In this document: positions 34,902 through 43,453 of the stretch, piece by piece
Layout: each line of letters begins with the position of its first letter
Position numbering within the stretch: the first letter of the stretch is position 1
Made by a program: the position numbers and the translations under genes
Assembly: GCA_024637225.1 (NCBI GenBank)
Contig: JAGXFP010000034.1
Span: 62,001-126,000 of the forward strand
Length of the DNA stretch: 64,000 bases
Direction: 5' to 3'
Source of the DNA: Desulfobacterales bacterium
GTDB taxonomy: Bacteria; Desulfobacterota; Desulfobulbia; Desulfobulbales; JAGXFP01
The notes under the pieces: model-generated
The model's database searches: none
Seen by the model: only the letters and a program-made list of their open reading frames with translations
What the model was told of the DNA's origin: nothing

Positions 34902-36211
34902 TTACCCGGTAGCAACGCCCAAGGCGAGTAAGGAAAGCAAAATTACCAGCAAAGAAATCCGGGGGAACGGTTTAAGCATTAAACTGCTAAAAAGATAACT
35001 GCCGAGAACCGAAAAAATAACAACCCCGCAAAACTTGATTATAGAATCAAGTTCGGTGAATTGTCTGAAAAACAATTGGCCCACGACCACCAGTAAAAGA
35101 TGATTCAGATAGAGATAATATGAATGGTCGGCCAAAAAACCATGGATCTTCGATGGTTTCGCCAGATAACGGCAACCCAGTAACAACAGAGCAAACAACA
35201 GACTCAGACACAGGGAATAACGGACAAAACAGTACAACAGGGTAATGTCCGGCCGGCTTGTGCCGCTGAAAATCTGTTGATGGAGCGGGAAATAAACGGC
35301 GATAAGGGCAAGAGACGTGCTCCCCCAGAAAAGGAGTTTGCCCGGTGGGGGCTTTTCGATGAACCATTGCCGGGTGAAGGCATAAACCCCCAGGCCGAAA
35401 TAGCAAATATACACCATGAGCCGAGGGGATTGAAACTGGATAACATTGTAGATGATGATCCAGCGTTCAAAAGACATGTAGGAATTGATCACATAATAAC
35501 TCAGGGAGCAAAGCGCACCGACAGCAAGAAGAATTATCCAGGAGTACCCCTCCCCCTGTAACCAGTCACGGGACGAGCCGCCCTGGTTTGGCTTATCTCC
35601 CATCCTGTAAGGGCTTACCTCCCCTCTCTCGAAAGGCCCGGAGCCGTGGCCTCTTGGGTCATTTATTTTTCCGGCGCTCCATTTCCCCTTGATCGCGTCG
35701 CCAAGCCCGAAAAACAGGAAAAAGAAGAAAAGCAGGGAAATAAACCAGGCGTAATCCAGACTGAACTGATCCATTGAATGGATAAAACCGAGATGAAATC
35801 GCCTTGCATCACCCAAAAACAGAGCCCAGTAAGAAAAAATCCATTCTGGTAAATAGTGTCGGCCCGGGCGATATGATAAATATAATGGATCACCGGCACG
35901 ACAAGGGTGACACAGACGAGCCAGGGGCCGAGGAGGCGGACCGCCTTATTCCCAAGGAACCGGCCCAAGCCCTTTTTCCGCAAGGATGGCAGGGCGAAGA
36001 ATCCCGCCAGAAAAAAAAGGGTCGGCATCATGATAATATCGGGCAGCTGGCGAAACAGATCGAAAAACGACATCGAGGCGGGGTCGGGATCGCGGACAAA
36101 CCACCAGGAGACCGCTTCCCCATAGCTATCCGCGGCATGCTGTAAAACCACCAGCATAATGACCAGATAACGGAGACGGTCGAAGGGCGGAAAACGAGGC
36201 GGATCAGACAC
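34902..36211 (-). pseudogene. Acyltransferase family 3 membrane protein, split by a frameshift
   Basis: Two overlapping ORFs, 36211-35663 and 35816-34902, together make one polytopic acyltransferase-3 (OatA/MdoC-like) protein of about 436 codons. The N-terminal half has FDRLRYLVIMLVVLQHAADS and FFLAGFFALPSLR; the second frame continues with DARRFHLGFIHSMDQFSLDY and further membrane helices. The join is most natural if one T is missing in the T6 run at 35834-35839, restoring GFFSYWALFLGDARRF. The total length modulo 3 agrees with a one-base loss. Such enzymes O-acylate surface glycans or lipids. It is 4 nt downstream of an FtsX permease. Real mutation, phase variation or a sequencing error are all possible. 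Confidence 0.75.
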
Positions 36212-36215
36212 TGCC

Positions 36216-37454
36216 TTACTCCCCCTTGAGCAGCGCCTTGTCCGGGTCCATCAAACTGCAGCGGATTGCCGGCAGCAGGGCGGCGCAAACCCCGGTAAGA
36301 ACTCCGAGCCCCAGGCAGACTGCGACCAGCAGGGAAAACTGGGAGACCCCCGGCCACTGAAAGGGAATGGCGAAGGAGGTCTCAATATGGTTGCGCAGAG
36401 CGAAAAACATTGCTCCGCCGATAATTATCCCTAGACTGCCGCCGGCAAAAGAGAGCAGGGAGGCCTCGGTCACGGTCAGGCGAAAAATTGTTGATCTTCT
36501 CGCCCCCATGGCTCGCAAAAGCCCCATCTCGCGAATTCTCTCATTGACGATCATTGAAAAAATTATCGCGATCAGCAGAAACGAGATAACCCACAGTACA
36601 CAACCAGCCAGGAATACGGCCCTCAACAACATAAAAATCTGTTTACCGATTGAGGTCTGGACCTGCTTGGTTACTATTCCCTTTACGTTGATGCTTTTGA
36701 CATCATGGCCAATCTGGTTGGCAATCACCTGAGTACTAAATAACGGGCTGGTTCGGACCATGATGGCTGAGACTATTTCCTGGTCCCAGCTAAGATTATC
36801 CGGCAGAGGAGCAGATGATTTAATCATTAAATCTTTCAGGTCGTCATAGACCATAAATATTGAGTTGTCGAAGAACGCGTTCCCGGAAGCCTCAAGTTTA
36901 TCGGCGACGATAAATGTCCTGTTATATAGTTGAACCCTAAAGCCCTGTTGATGGGGGAGATTACTGCCGACTAATACCTCGCCGTTTTTGATGGATGTAT
37001 TATTGCTGTTTTTCAGCCAGGGGAGGACACTGAAGTCGTTAGCCGGTTTAAATCCGACCAGCAATTTGTTGCCTATGTCGCAGCAACCGGCTTCGGAGGA
37101 AATATGAAATAGTTGAGGCGAAGCGCTTTCAACCACTTTTGCTTTTCTTTTAAGTTTCGGATGAAATTTCTCGACATTATTAATCTCACCCAGCACCGAC
37201 CCTGCCATATAAAATGTAATAGGCGTGCCGTCGGCCATGGCTGCTTCCGCCTTTTTTTTATACTCCCATGGGACAACGATCAGATCTGAGCCGAGGCGAT
37301 CGGCGTTACGGGTCAGACTTGTCCTTACCGACTGCATGACCGCCGAAACGGAGAAGATGGTTCCCGTCGCCGCCGCGACTCCCAGGACGATCGCGATGCT
37401 CCTGAACAGATTATGCCTGATATTTTTCCTGGCCAGGCCGGCTAAGGATATCAT
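36216..37454 (-). CDS. FtsX/MacB-type ABC transporter permease 2
   Basis: 412 aa. One N-terminal membrane helix, a periplasmic MacB-like domain and three C-terminal helices with the FtsX core (VNERIREMGLLRAMGARRS). The periplasmic domain has a Cys-Cys pair in SEAGCCDIGNKLLVGF, also present in the next gene. It lies 46 nt after that permease, so they likely form a heterodimer. No ATPase gene lies beside them. Lipoprotein, peptide or metal-related transport are all possible. Confidence 0.82.
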   Translation of the reverse strand: MISLAGLARKNIRHNLFRSIAIVLGVAAATGTIFSVSAVMQSVRTSLTRNADRLGSDLIVVPWEYKKKAEAAMADGTPITFYMAGSVLGEINNVEKFHPKLKRKAKVVESASPQLFHISSEAGCCDIGNKLLVGFKPANDFSVLPWLKNSNNTSIKNGEVLVGSNLPHQQGFRVQLYNRTFIVADKLEASGNAFFDNSIFMVYDDLKDLMIKSSAPLPDNLSWDQEIVSAIMVRTSPLFSTQVIANQIGHDVKSINVKGIVTKQVQTSIGKQIFMLLRAVFLAGCVLWVISFLLIAIIFSMIVNERIREMGLLRAMGARRSTIFRLTVTEASLLSFAGGSLGIIIGGAMFFALRNHIETSFAIPFQWPGVSQFSLLVAVCLGLGVLTGVCAALLPAIRCSLMDPDKALLKGE

Positions 37455-37500
37455 TACTCTTTACTCCTTGTTGTTAATCTCTTGAGCCGAAAAACCATCT

Positions 37501-38706
37501 TTATCCCTGTCGAATAGCCTCGTAGGGTTCCATATTTGCACAGCGGGTTGCCGGGCCGGCGGCAGTGGCGGTACAGGAAATTATTATCGCCAATACGCAA
37601 AAGAGACCAGCCACTACTACATATGGAACACTTGGCCAAACGAAGGGAATCTCGGTACCGTAGAGCATAATAAAAAGGCTTTTCAGACGATCCAAAGCAA
37701 GTGTCCCGCCAACAGCCCCCGCCGTGCTGCCGATAGCGGATAGAATTGCGGCCTCATACAGTATTAATCTAATCATTTTTCCCCTGGTGGCACCGATGGC
37801 TCTCAACAAGCCGAGTTCTCTTTGCCTCTCATTGACGATCATGGCAAAGACCAGGCCCATCAGGAAAAGAGTCATCACCCAACCGATGACCCCCACGGCA
37901 ATTATACCCCAGAGCGAAGCCTCGACATCGTTGCGCATGGAAGTGACCAGTTTGCGACTGACGATCGCCTTTACCCCGTTTACCGAATTTTCAATCCCGG
38001 AGGCAACCTTATCGACATCGGTATCCGGGTCAATCTTAACCATGACCGATGAAATCTGCCGATTATCGATCTCCAAGGGTAATCCTGCCATGGTCTTGGA
38101 AACCTTGATCATGCTTCTGGCCACATCCATGGTCATAAATGCTGAAAAATCAATGAATTTGAAACCGGTTTTGGCTGCGGCGCTCTTTACCTTAAATCTT
38201 TTACCGAAGAAGGTTATAAACATTCCTTCCGTCGCGTAGAGGGTGTTGGCCCCCACCAGAATAGGGTCATATCCCTCCCCTTCATGATCGAGGTTAAATC
38301 TAAGCCAAGGGCTCAAGATGAAATCGGTGGCGGGATCAAAGCCAACCAGCCTGACGGTCGGCAAGGTGCAACACTCGACCTGTAACGATGTAATGTAGAG
38401 TTGCGGCGATGTCGCCATAACCCCCGAAACCGCCGAGACCTCTTCCTCTATCCGTTGATCCATATAAAACGAAGTTATCTCGTTGCCCAAGAGGATATTG
38501 CTGCCCTTGGCCTCATAATCGGCCGGGACAACCATTATATCAGCGCCAAGTCGGGCCATCCCAAGTTCCAGACCCGCTTTAACGGACTTCATTAGTACGG
38601 CGCCCGTAAATACCAAACTGCATGCCAGAAGGGTAGCCAGAATAATGGAAATACTGCGGAACGGTTTACGTCCGAGATTTTTTAGAGCTATTCTAAATAG
38701 TGACAT
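37501..38706 (-). CDS. FtsX/MacB-type ABC transporter permease 1
   Basis: 401 aa with the same plan as its neighbour: helix 1 (SIILATLLACSLVFTGAVLM), periplasmic domain with QVECCTLPTVRLVGFDPATD, then three helices with VNERQRELGLLRAIGATRG. The shared CC and VGFxPAxDF segments mark the two as paralogues. GAGGAAAG precedes the ATG. First gene of a three-gene operon with permease 2 and the broken acyltransferase. Confidence 0.82.
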   Translation of the reverse strand: MSLFRIALKNLGRKPFRSISIILATLLACSLVFTGAVLMKSVKAGLELGMARLGADIMVVPADYEAKGSNILLGNEITSFYMDQRIEEEVSAVSGVMATSPQLYITSLQVECCTLPTVRLVGFDPATDFILSPWLRFNLDHEGEGYDPILVGANTLYATEGMFITFFGKRFKVKSAAAKTGFKFIDFSAFMTMDVARSMIKVSKTMAGLPLEIDNRQISSVMVKIDPDTDVDKVASGIENSVNGVKAIVSRKLVTSMRNDVEASLWGIIAVGVIGWVMTLFLMGLVFAMIVNERQRELGLLRAIGATRGKMIRLILYEAAILSAIGSTAGAVGGTLALDRLKSLFIMLYGTEIPFVWPSVPYVVVAGLFCVLAIIISCTATAAGPATRCANMEPYEAIRQG

Positions 38707-39194
38707 TAACTTTCCTCGTTAAAGTGAGGCTTTGCAGAATGGCGGCGCCATCGGGGCAAAGACCTGGCGATTATAGCGAGAGGCATATAAACCGTGGCGG
38801 CTATCAAGTTCATGCAAGAGAAGAGAAAGGATTGATGATTATAATTACATAATGGTATTTAGGACGAGGCATGATCCAAAAGATCCATGAAAAAGCATGG
38901 TCGGAAGTCGAAGCAATCCATGGCCTGGTAGAATTCTTGCTTCTCATCTTCACGGTTCTCTTAACTGTAATTCAGACATCGCATAATAATCGGTTCGAGG
39001 GCAAGATGTCATCCCTTCATTTCATATTCACCAGCGTTTGGGGGAAATGTCTGTTGCCGGTAATGACAAGGTAGAGAGCGGAAATATCGGCTGTTGATAA
39101 TAACGGGGTTGTCGATAGATCTTCATAATCAATTGTAAAGTGGTCGGTGACGCCTGCTCCTTCAGCCGGCCGGGTTTGCCCGCTACGCTGGGCA
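38707..39194. other. Intergenic region with one doubtful small ORF
   Basis: ORF 38871-39074 (+) encodes 67 aa with one hydrophobic segment (GLVEFLLLIFTVLLTVIQ) after an amphipathic N-terminus and a GGACGAGG ahead of the ATG. Its 3' part runs into a CCGGTAATGAC segment resembling the genome's GTCATT repeats. A small membrane protein truncated by repeat material is possible; I would not rely on it. Confidence 0.3.
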
Positions 39195-39231
39195 AACAAA
39201 AAAGGAGGGACGACAAAATGTCGTCCCTCCT
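39195..39231 (-). terminator. Intrinsic terminator of the propeller lipoprotein gene
   Basis: Perfect 12-bp stem GGAGGGACGACA/TGTCGTCCCTCC with a 3-nt loop and a T7-8 run on the minus strand, 47 nt after the stop. Confidence 0.92.
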
Positions 39232-39277
39232 CATTATTGCTGAACTAGAAGTAAATATTCAGCCTTTATACCGCCGG

Positions 39278-41641
39278 TTACTGTACGCTGCTCTTCGGAA
39301 TCGAAGTGATGTAACCCGGGGTGGTCATGGTGATCGGCATGTGATGCGTATCGGTTTGACCGGATGCACAGTAGACAGAATCACCTGCACACAACTGGAC
39401 AGTAGGATCTGTAGTATCAAGCATCCCATAAGGAATGGTTTGGTCTACAACCGTATTACCGTTGGCAAGATCGATCGAACCGTAATGCAGATCGCCGTTT
39501 ACATCCTTGTTGTAAGTAGACCAGTACAGGTAATCGCCGTCAAGACGGGCATCATGCAGATAGTAGCCGTTGGCCGCGTTGCTAGGTGCAGTAACATTGA
39601 TTCTACCAGTAGACACGACAATCGGAGCCGCGGTATTACTCGGATCAACCGTCAGATCGACCTTGGCAAAATGACCGCCATGGCCGGCTACGTAAACGGT
39701 ACCGCTGTATGTGCCGTCGCCATCGTCTGCGACTACACCATCCAGACCACAGAGAACAGCATTTTTCTTGTAACCATGACACTCGTTACAGACCGAGACC
39801 GGTTCGCCGATCGGGGCGCCGTTTTCAACGTCGTAAAGCTGCAACGCACCATCCTTATAACCCTGAACAGCAGTGTCCGCGTCATCCGCATAGGGCAGGG
39901 TTCGCAGAGTCAGGAGGGCATACTTTCCATCGGAGGTTGAAAGAGCATCATGGTTCTGGCCACCAATTGTGGTATCGCCATCCGTACCATTTTCAACCGC
40001 CAGGGTGTCGGCATTGATTACATAGAAACGGTCGGCGCCGGACAGCAGGATTTTGCTGTCATCAGGCGTCCAGGCGGAACGGAAAGTAATAGTTGCACCC
40101 AGAGGTCCCGAACCGTCACCGCTGACCGTGCCGCTGGTGGTCGTATCGCAATTGGCAATTGTCGGAGCGGCTGCGGCGACGCTGTCGGCATCGAGGATAT
40201 AGAGGCTTGAGTCGCCCGTGGTTGCATTCTCGTTAACCGTGACCAGGAACTTGGTTCTGGTGGTGTTGGTCGAGCCATGCATGAAGAAGTAGTCGGTTCC
40301 AACAATCGAGTCCACGTTAACATTGGTGGTCTCGGTTACGCCTGCCGCACCCGAACCGCAGTACTCAATGGTGGGCTCATCGGTAGCGATAGTAGCCTTG
40401 GGAATGGAAGTTACATAACCAGGGGTGGTCATGGTGATCGGCATATAATGGGTACTGGTCTGACCCGATGCGCAGTAGACTGAGTTGCCGGTTACATCGC
40501 AGTCATAACCATAGGTTTTGTCAACCGTCACCGCCTTGGTAGTCAGGTCCAATGCTCCGTAATGCATATTGCCATACTCGTCCTTGTTGTAGGTAGACCA
40601 GTACAAGGTGTTGCCATCGACCCGGGCATCATGCAGATAGTAGCCGTTGGCCGCGTTGCTAGGCGTGGTAACATCGATTCTACTAGTGGACACGGCAATC
40701 GGAGTCGTGGTATTGCTCGGATCGATCGTCACATCGACCTTGGCGAAATGACCGCCGTGGCCGGCGACATAGACGGTGCCTTCATAGGTATCGGGGGTGC
40801 CTCCGCCGCCGCCGTAACCGGGAGCGGTCCCGGGGACCAAGGTGAGTTCGCCGTCCAGACCGCAGAGAATCGCGGCTCTCTTGTCGCCATGACAGCTGTT
40901 ACAGACCGAGACAGGTTCGCCGATCGGGGCGCCATTGTCAACATCGTAGAGCTGAATCGCACCATCCTTGTTGCCCTGAACGGTAGTATCAGCGTCATCC
41001 GCGTAAGGCAGGGTCCGCAGAGTCAGGAGGGCATATTTGCCGTCGTCGGTGGGCAAGGCATCATGGTTCTGGCCACCGATTGTGGTGTCGCCGTCAATAC
41101 CATTGGTTACGGTCAGAGTGGCGGCATCAATCACATAGAAGCGGTCGGCGCCGGACAGCATGATCTTGCTGTCATCATCGGTCCAGGCGGAACGGAAGGT
41201 AATGGTCGAACCCAGAGGTCCCGAGCCGTCACCGCTGACTACACCGGTATTCGTGACGTCAGGATCGAGGACCGGTGTATTGGCGGCTATACTGTCGGCA
41301 TCGAAGATATATAGCTTGGAATCTCCGGAGGGTGAATTCTGATTAACTGTGATCAGGAATTTTGAATTGTCAGAATTGGTGGAGCCATGCATAAAGTAGT
41401 AGTCGCTTCCAACAAAGGCATCCAGGTTAACATTGGTAGGAACGGCTACTCCGCCTCCGCCCCCGGTGCCGCCGGTATCGCCGCCGCCGGTATCGCCGCC
41501 GCCGGTATCGGTATTTGCGACCACCGGCGCGTCATCGTCGCTGCCGCAACCCTGTAAAGTTACCATGGCAGTGGTCATCATCAATAATGATGCTCCCACT
41601 GCCAGCAATTTGTAGCTAAAGCTTTTTTTCATGCTCATCAT
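39278..41641 (-). CDS. Duplicated beta-propeller-like lipoprotein with two CxxCH heme motifs
   Basis: 787 aa from the ATG at 41641 (AAGGAG five bases upstream; the ORF track begins two codons earlier at a GTG). A lipoprotein signal (lipobox LQGCG) and a Gly/Thr/Asp linker of 15-bp DNA repeats precede two homologous halves of about 360 aa. Each half has FMHGSTN, FRSAW, GGQNHDAL, GKYALLTLRTLPYADDADT, a CxxCH (VCNSCHG or VCNECHG), VYVAGHGGHFAKVD, NGYYLHDAR and HYMPITM/HHMPITM. The repeating beta-strand pattern suggests propeller blades, with one c-type heme per half. It is predicted to be lipid-anchored at the outer membrane or surface and dependent on the System II maturation seen at 11 kb. Function unknown; extracellular electron transfer or a His/heme oxidoreductase are candidates. 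Confidence 0.8.
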   Translation of the reverse strand: MMSMKKSFSYKLLAVGASLLMMTTAMVTLQGCGSDDDAPVVANTDTGGGDTGGGDTGGTGGGGGVAVPTNVNLDAFVGSDYYFMHGSTNSDNSKFLITVNQNSPSGDSKLYIFDADSIAANTPVLDPDVTNTGVVSGDGSGPLGSTITFRSAWTDDDSKIMLSGADRFYVIDAATLTVTNGIDGDTTIGGQNHDALPTDDGKYALLTLRTLPYADDADTTVQGNKDGAIQLYDVDNGAPIGEPVSVCNSCHGDKRAAILCGLDGELTLVPGTAPGYGGGGGTPDTYEGTVYVAGHGGHFAKVDVTIDPSNTTTPIAVSTSRIDVTTPSNAANGYYLHDARVDGNTLYWSTYNKDEYGNMHYGALDLTTKAVTVDKTYGYDCDVTGNSVYCASGQTSTHYMPITMTTPGYVTSIPKATIATDEPTIEYCGSGAAGVTETTNVNVDSIVGTDYFFMHGSTNTTRTKFLVTVNENATTGDSSLYILDADSVAAAAPTIANCDTTTSGTVSGDGSGPLGATITFRSAWTPDDSKILLSGADRFYVINADTLAVENGTDGDTTIGGQNHDALSTSDGKYALLTLRTLPYADDADTAVQGYKDGALQLYDVENGAPIGEPVSVCNECHGYKKNAVLCGLDGVVADDGDGTYSGTVYVAGHGGHFAKVDLTVDPSNTAAPIVVSTGRINVTAPSNAANGYYLHDARLDGDYLYWSTYNKDVNGDLHYGSIDLANGNTVVDQTIPYGMLDTTDPTVQLCAGDSVYCASGQTDTHHMPITMTTPGYITSIPKSSVQ

Positions 41642-42342
41642 TATCACTCCTTGACGATTTGCATCTTTAATAACTGGCGAGGCGAATAAAAATCGTGCTC
41701 CTTTCCCCTGCCAATGGCGGCCGCAACGGCCAGAGATACCTCCTGCTGTTTTGGTCTCTACTCGATGTCACCTCCCGTTGTAATTAATCGACATTGCCTA
41801 GCGCGGAACATTTGTCATTGAAAAATGTCTGGGGACTGGTTGCCATCTTGAGAACAAACGGTTGTTCTTCCCAGTCACCACCCGCGGTTTTGAATTTTAT
41901 ACCACAAGGTTACACCTGTTACTGTCACAATGTGGTATAAATACAGTTAACACATGTGACACATTGTCGCACTAAAATATATTTTTTTTTTAACAATTAG
42001 AGTTGACCGCTGCTTTCGCGGATAATCTGGATTAAAAAGAAGGAAATGGAATATTTTCAGCCGGGTTTATGCAGGGAGTGAAATCTCGTTTCTGCTTGGA
42101 GAGGACAACGATAGGAGCTTTCTGCCGGCAGGACTTTTGTATAGGGAAGCTTGACGGGATTGCGGCTACAATGATGCGCCATGATAAAAAGAAAATCTCG
42201 CCCACGGCGCCACGGATAGATTAACAAACAATTTACAGATCGATAAGGAAACCCCACTCAAACAGCCATTACGGATTCAGATATATTTTCCTCTATCCGT
42301 CCGGCCCATTGCATTGCTGTGGTTAAGTAAAGGAGACGGTCA
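41642..42342. other. Divergent regulatory gap between propeller lipoprotein and flippase-like gene
   Basis: About 700 nt without a gene. AT-rich between 41890 and 42010, with operator-like inverted repeats (listed separately) and a T11 tract at 41984. The rest shows no structure I can name. Confidence 0.5.
41899..41942. promoter_or_regulatory. Inverted TTATACCACA / TGTGGTATAA operator-like pair
   Basis: Perfect 10-nt arms at 41899 and 41933. On the minus strand the distal arm reads TTATACCACATTGTGACA, and ACATGTGACACATTGT lies just beyond. TACCACATTGT recurs upstream of the porin at 43340. Confidence 0.5.
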
Positions 42343-43323
42343 TTGCGGGTATCTACAAGAACAAGGTATGGCGGAGTTTTAAGGGCGGCAGTGAGCTTCG
42401 GTCTGCTTGGCCTGGTCGCCTTTTTTTTCAGGGAAAGACTGCCGGCGGTGGCCGCCTGCCTGAGGGGCATTTCCCTCCCCCTCTTCCTGGCCTCCCTGGG
42501 TGTTTTCGGTGGAGTAATCGCCTGCAACGCCCTGCGCCTCACTCTCTTTCTGCACTTTCATTCCATCAATCTCCCTTTTGTCCGCGTGCTTTATTTCAAC
42601 ATGATTGCCCTGTTCGTTAATCTCTTTCTGCCCTCAACCCTGGCCGGGGATGCAGCAAAGGCTTATTATATTCACCAATGCAGCGGTGGGCGCCGGGAGG
42701 TCTTCGGACTCGTTATTCTGGACCGGTTCTTTGGCCTGACCAGCCTGGTTGCCTTAAGCTGTACTGCCCTGATTTTCTCGGGCCCGGGAAATTTGCCGGT
42801 AAACATACGGCTGACCATATATATAATGATAGCAATGACTGCCCTGGCCGTTCTTTTTCTGGTTCATCCGGGAATCGCCGGGCTGGTTGACCGCTTTCTC
42901 TCTTCACTGCCGCCGAACCGACTGACCGGACTGCCGAGAACCATCTATTCGCCAATGCAGCTTTCCCGGTACAACAGCAGGATTGTTCTGAAGGCGCTTT
43001 GCCTGTCCCTTGGCGCTCAATTCTTCTATATTCTGAACTACTATCTTATTTCCAAAAGTCTCGGGATCGAGCTTCCTCTTACTTTTTTTATCTTCTTTGT
43101 GCCGATCAACATCGTCCTTGGTCTGGTCCCCTCGATTAACGGTCTCGGCCTGCGCGAAGTTGCCTACCTTTTTTACGCCACCGAATATATTGGTTCCGAA
43201 GAGGCCTTGGCATTATCGCTGTTAAGCACCTTCACCTTGCTGCTTGCAGGTTGCCTGGGCGGGGTGGTTTACTTCATATCGGGCACCGGAAAGCCGGGAA
43301 CCAATATTGGCCGGTGCAGATAA
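42343..43323 (+). CDS. Flippase-like integral membrane protein (UPF0104/LPG synthase TM family)
   Basis: 326 aa, seven to eight hydrophobic helices, family motif LFLPSTLAGDAAKAYYIHQ and GLVILDRFFGLTSL. Members include the membrane half of lysylphosphatidylglycerol synthase, YbhN and AglD; they are proposed lipid or lipid-linked glycan flippases. The start is a TTG placed seven bases after AAGGAGA, the only good Shine-Dalgarno in range; a nearby ATG is out of frame. It precedes the porin on the same strand, but may serve the glycan cluster at 45-52 kb. Confidence 0.85.
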   Translation: MRVSTRTRYGGVLRAAVSFGLLGLVAFFFRERLPAVAACLRGISLPLFLASLGVFGGVIACNALRLTLFLHFHSINLPFVRVLYFNMIALFVNLFLPSTLAGDAAKAYYIHQCSGGRREVFGLVILDRFFGLTSLVALSCTALIFSGPGNLPVNIRLTIYIMIAMTALAVLFLVHPGIAGLVDRFLSSLPPNRLTGLPRTIYSPMQLSRYNSRIVLKALCLSLGAQFFYILNYYLISKSLGIELPLTFFIFFVPINIVLGLVPSINGLGLREVAYLFYATEYIGSEEALALSLLSTFTLLLAGCLGGVVYFISGTGKPGTNIGRCR

Positions 43324-43338
43324 AATAACTTTCAATTT

Positions 43339-43352
43339 CTACCACATTGTAG
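43339..43352. promoter_or_regulatory. CTACCACATTGTAGT palindrome upstream of the porin
   Basis: TACCACATTGTAGTA is a near-palindrome and shares TACCACATTGT with the divergent region upstream of the propeller lipoprotein. Confidence 0.4.
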
Positions 43353-43453
43353 TATGGATTTTAGCTAAACAAGGTATTCTTGGCATTGAAATCGTTTTTG
43401 CAGAAAAGTGATTGAGGTGTTGAGCAACAAAAAAAACCGGAGGACACAAGGGT

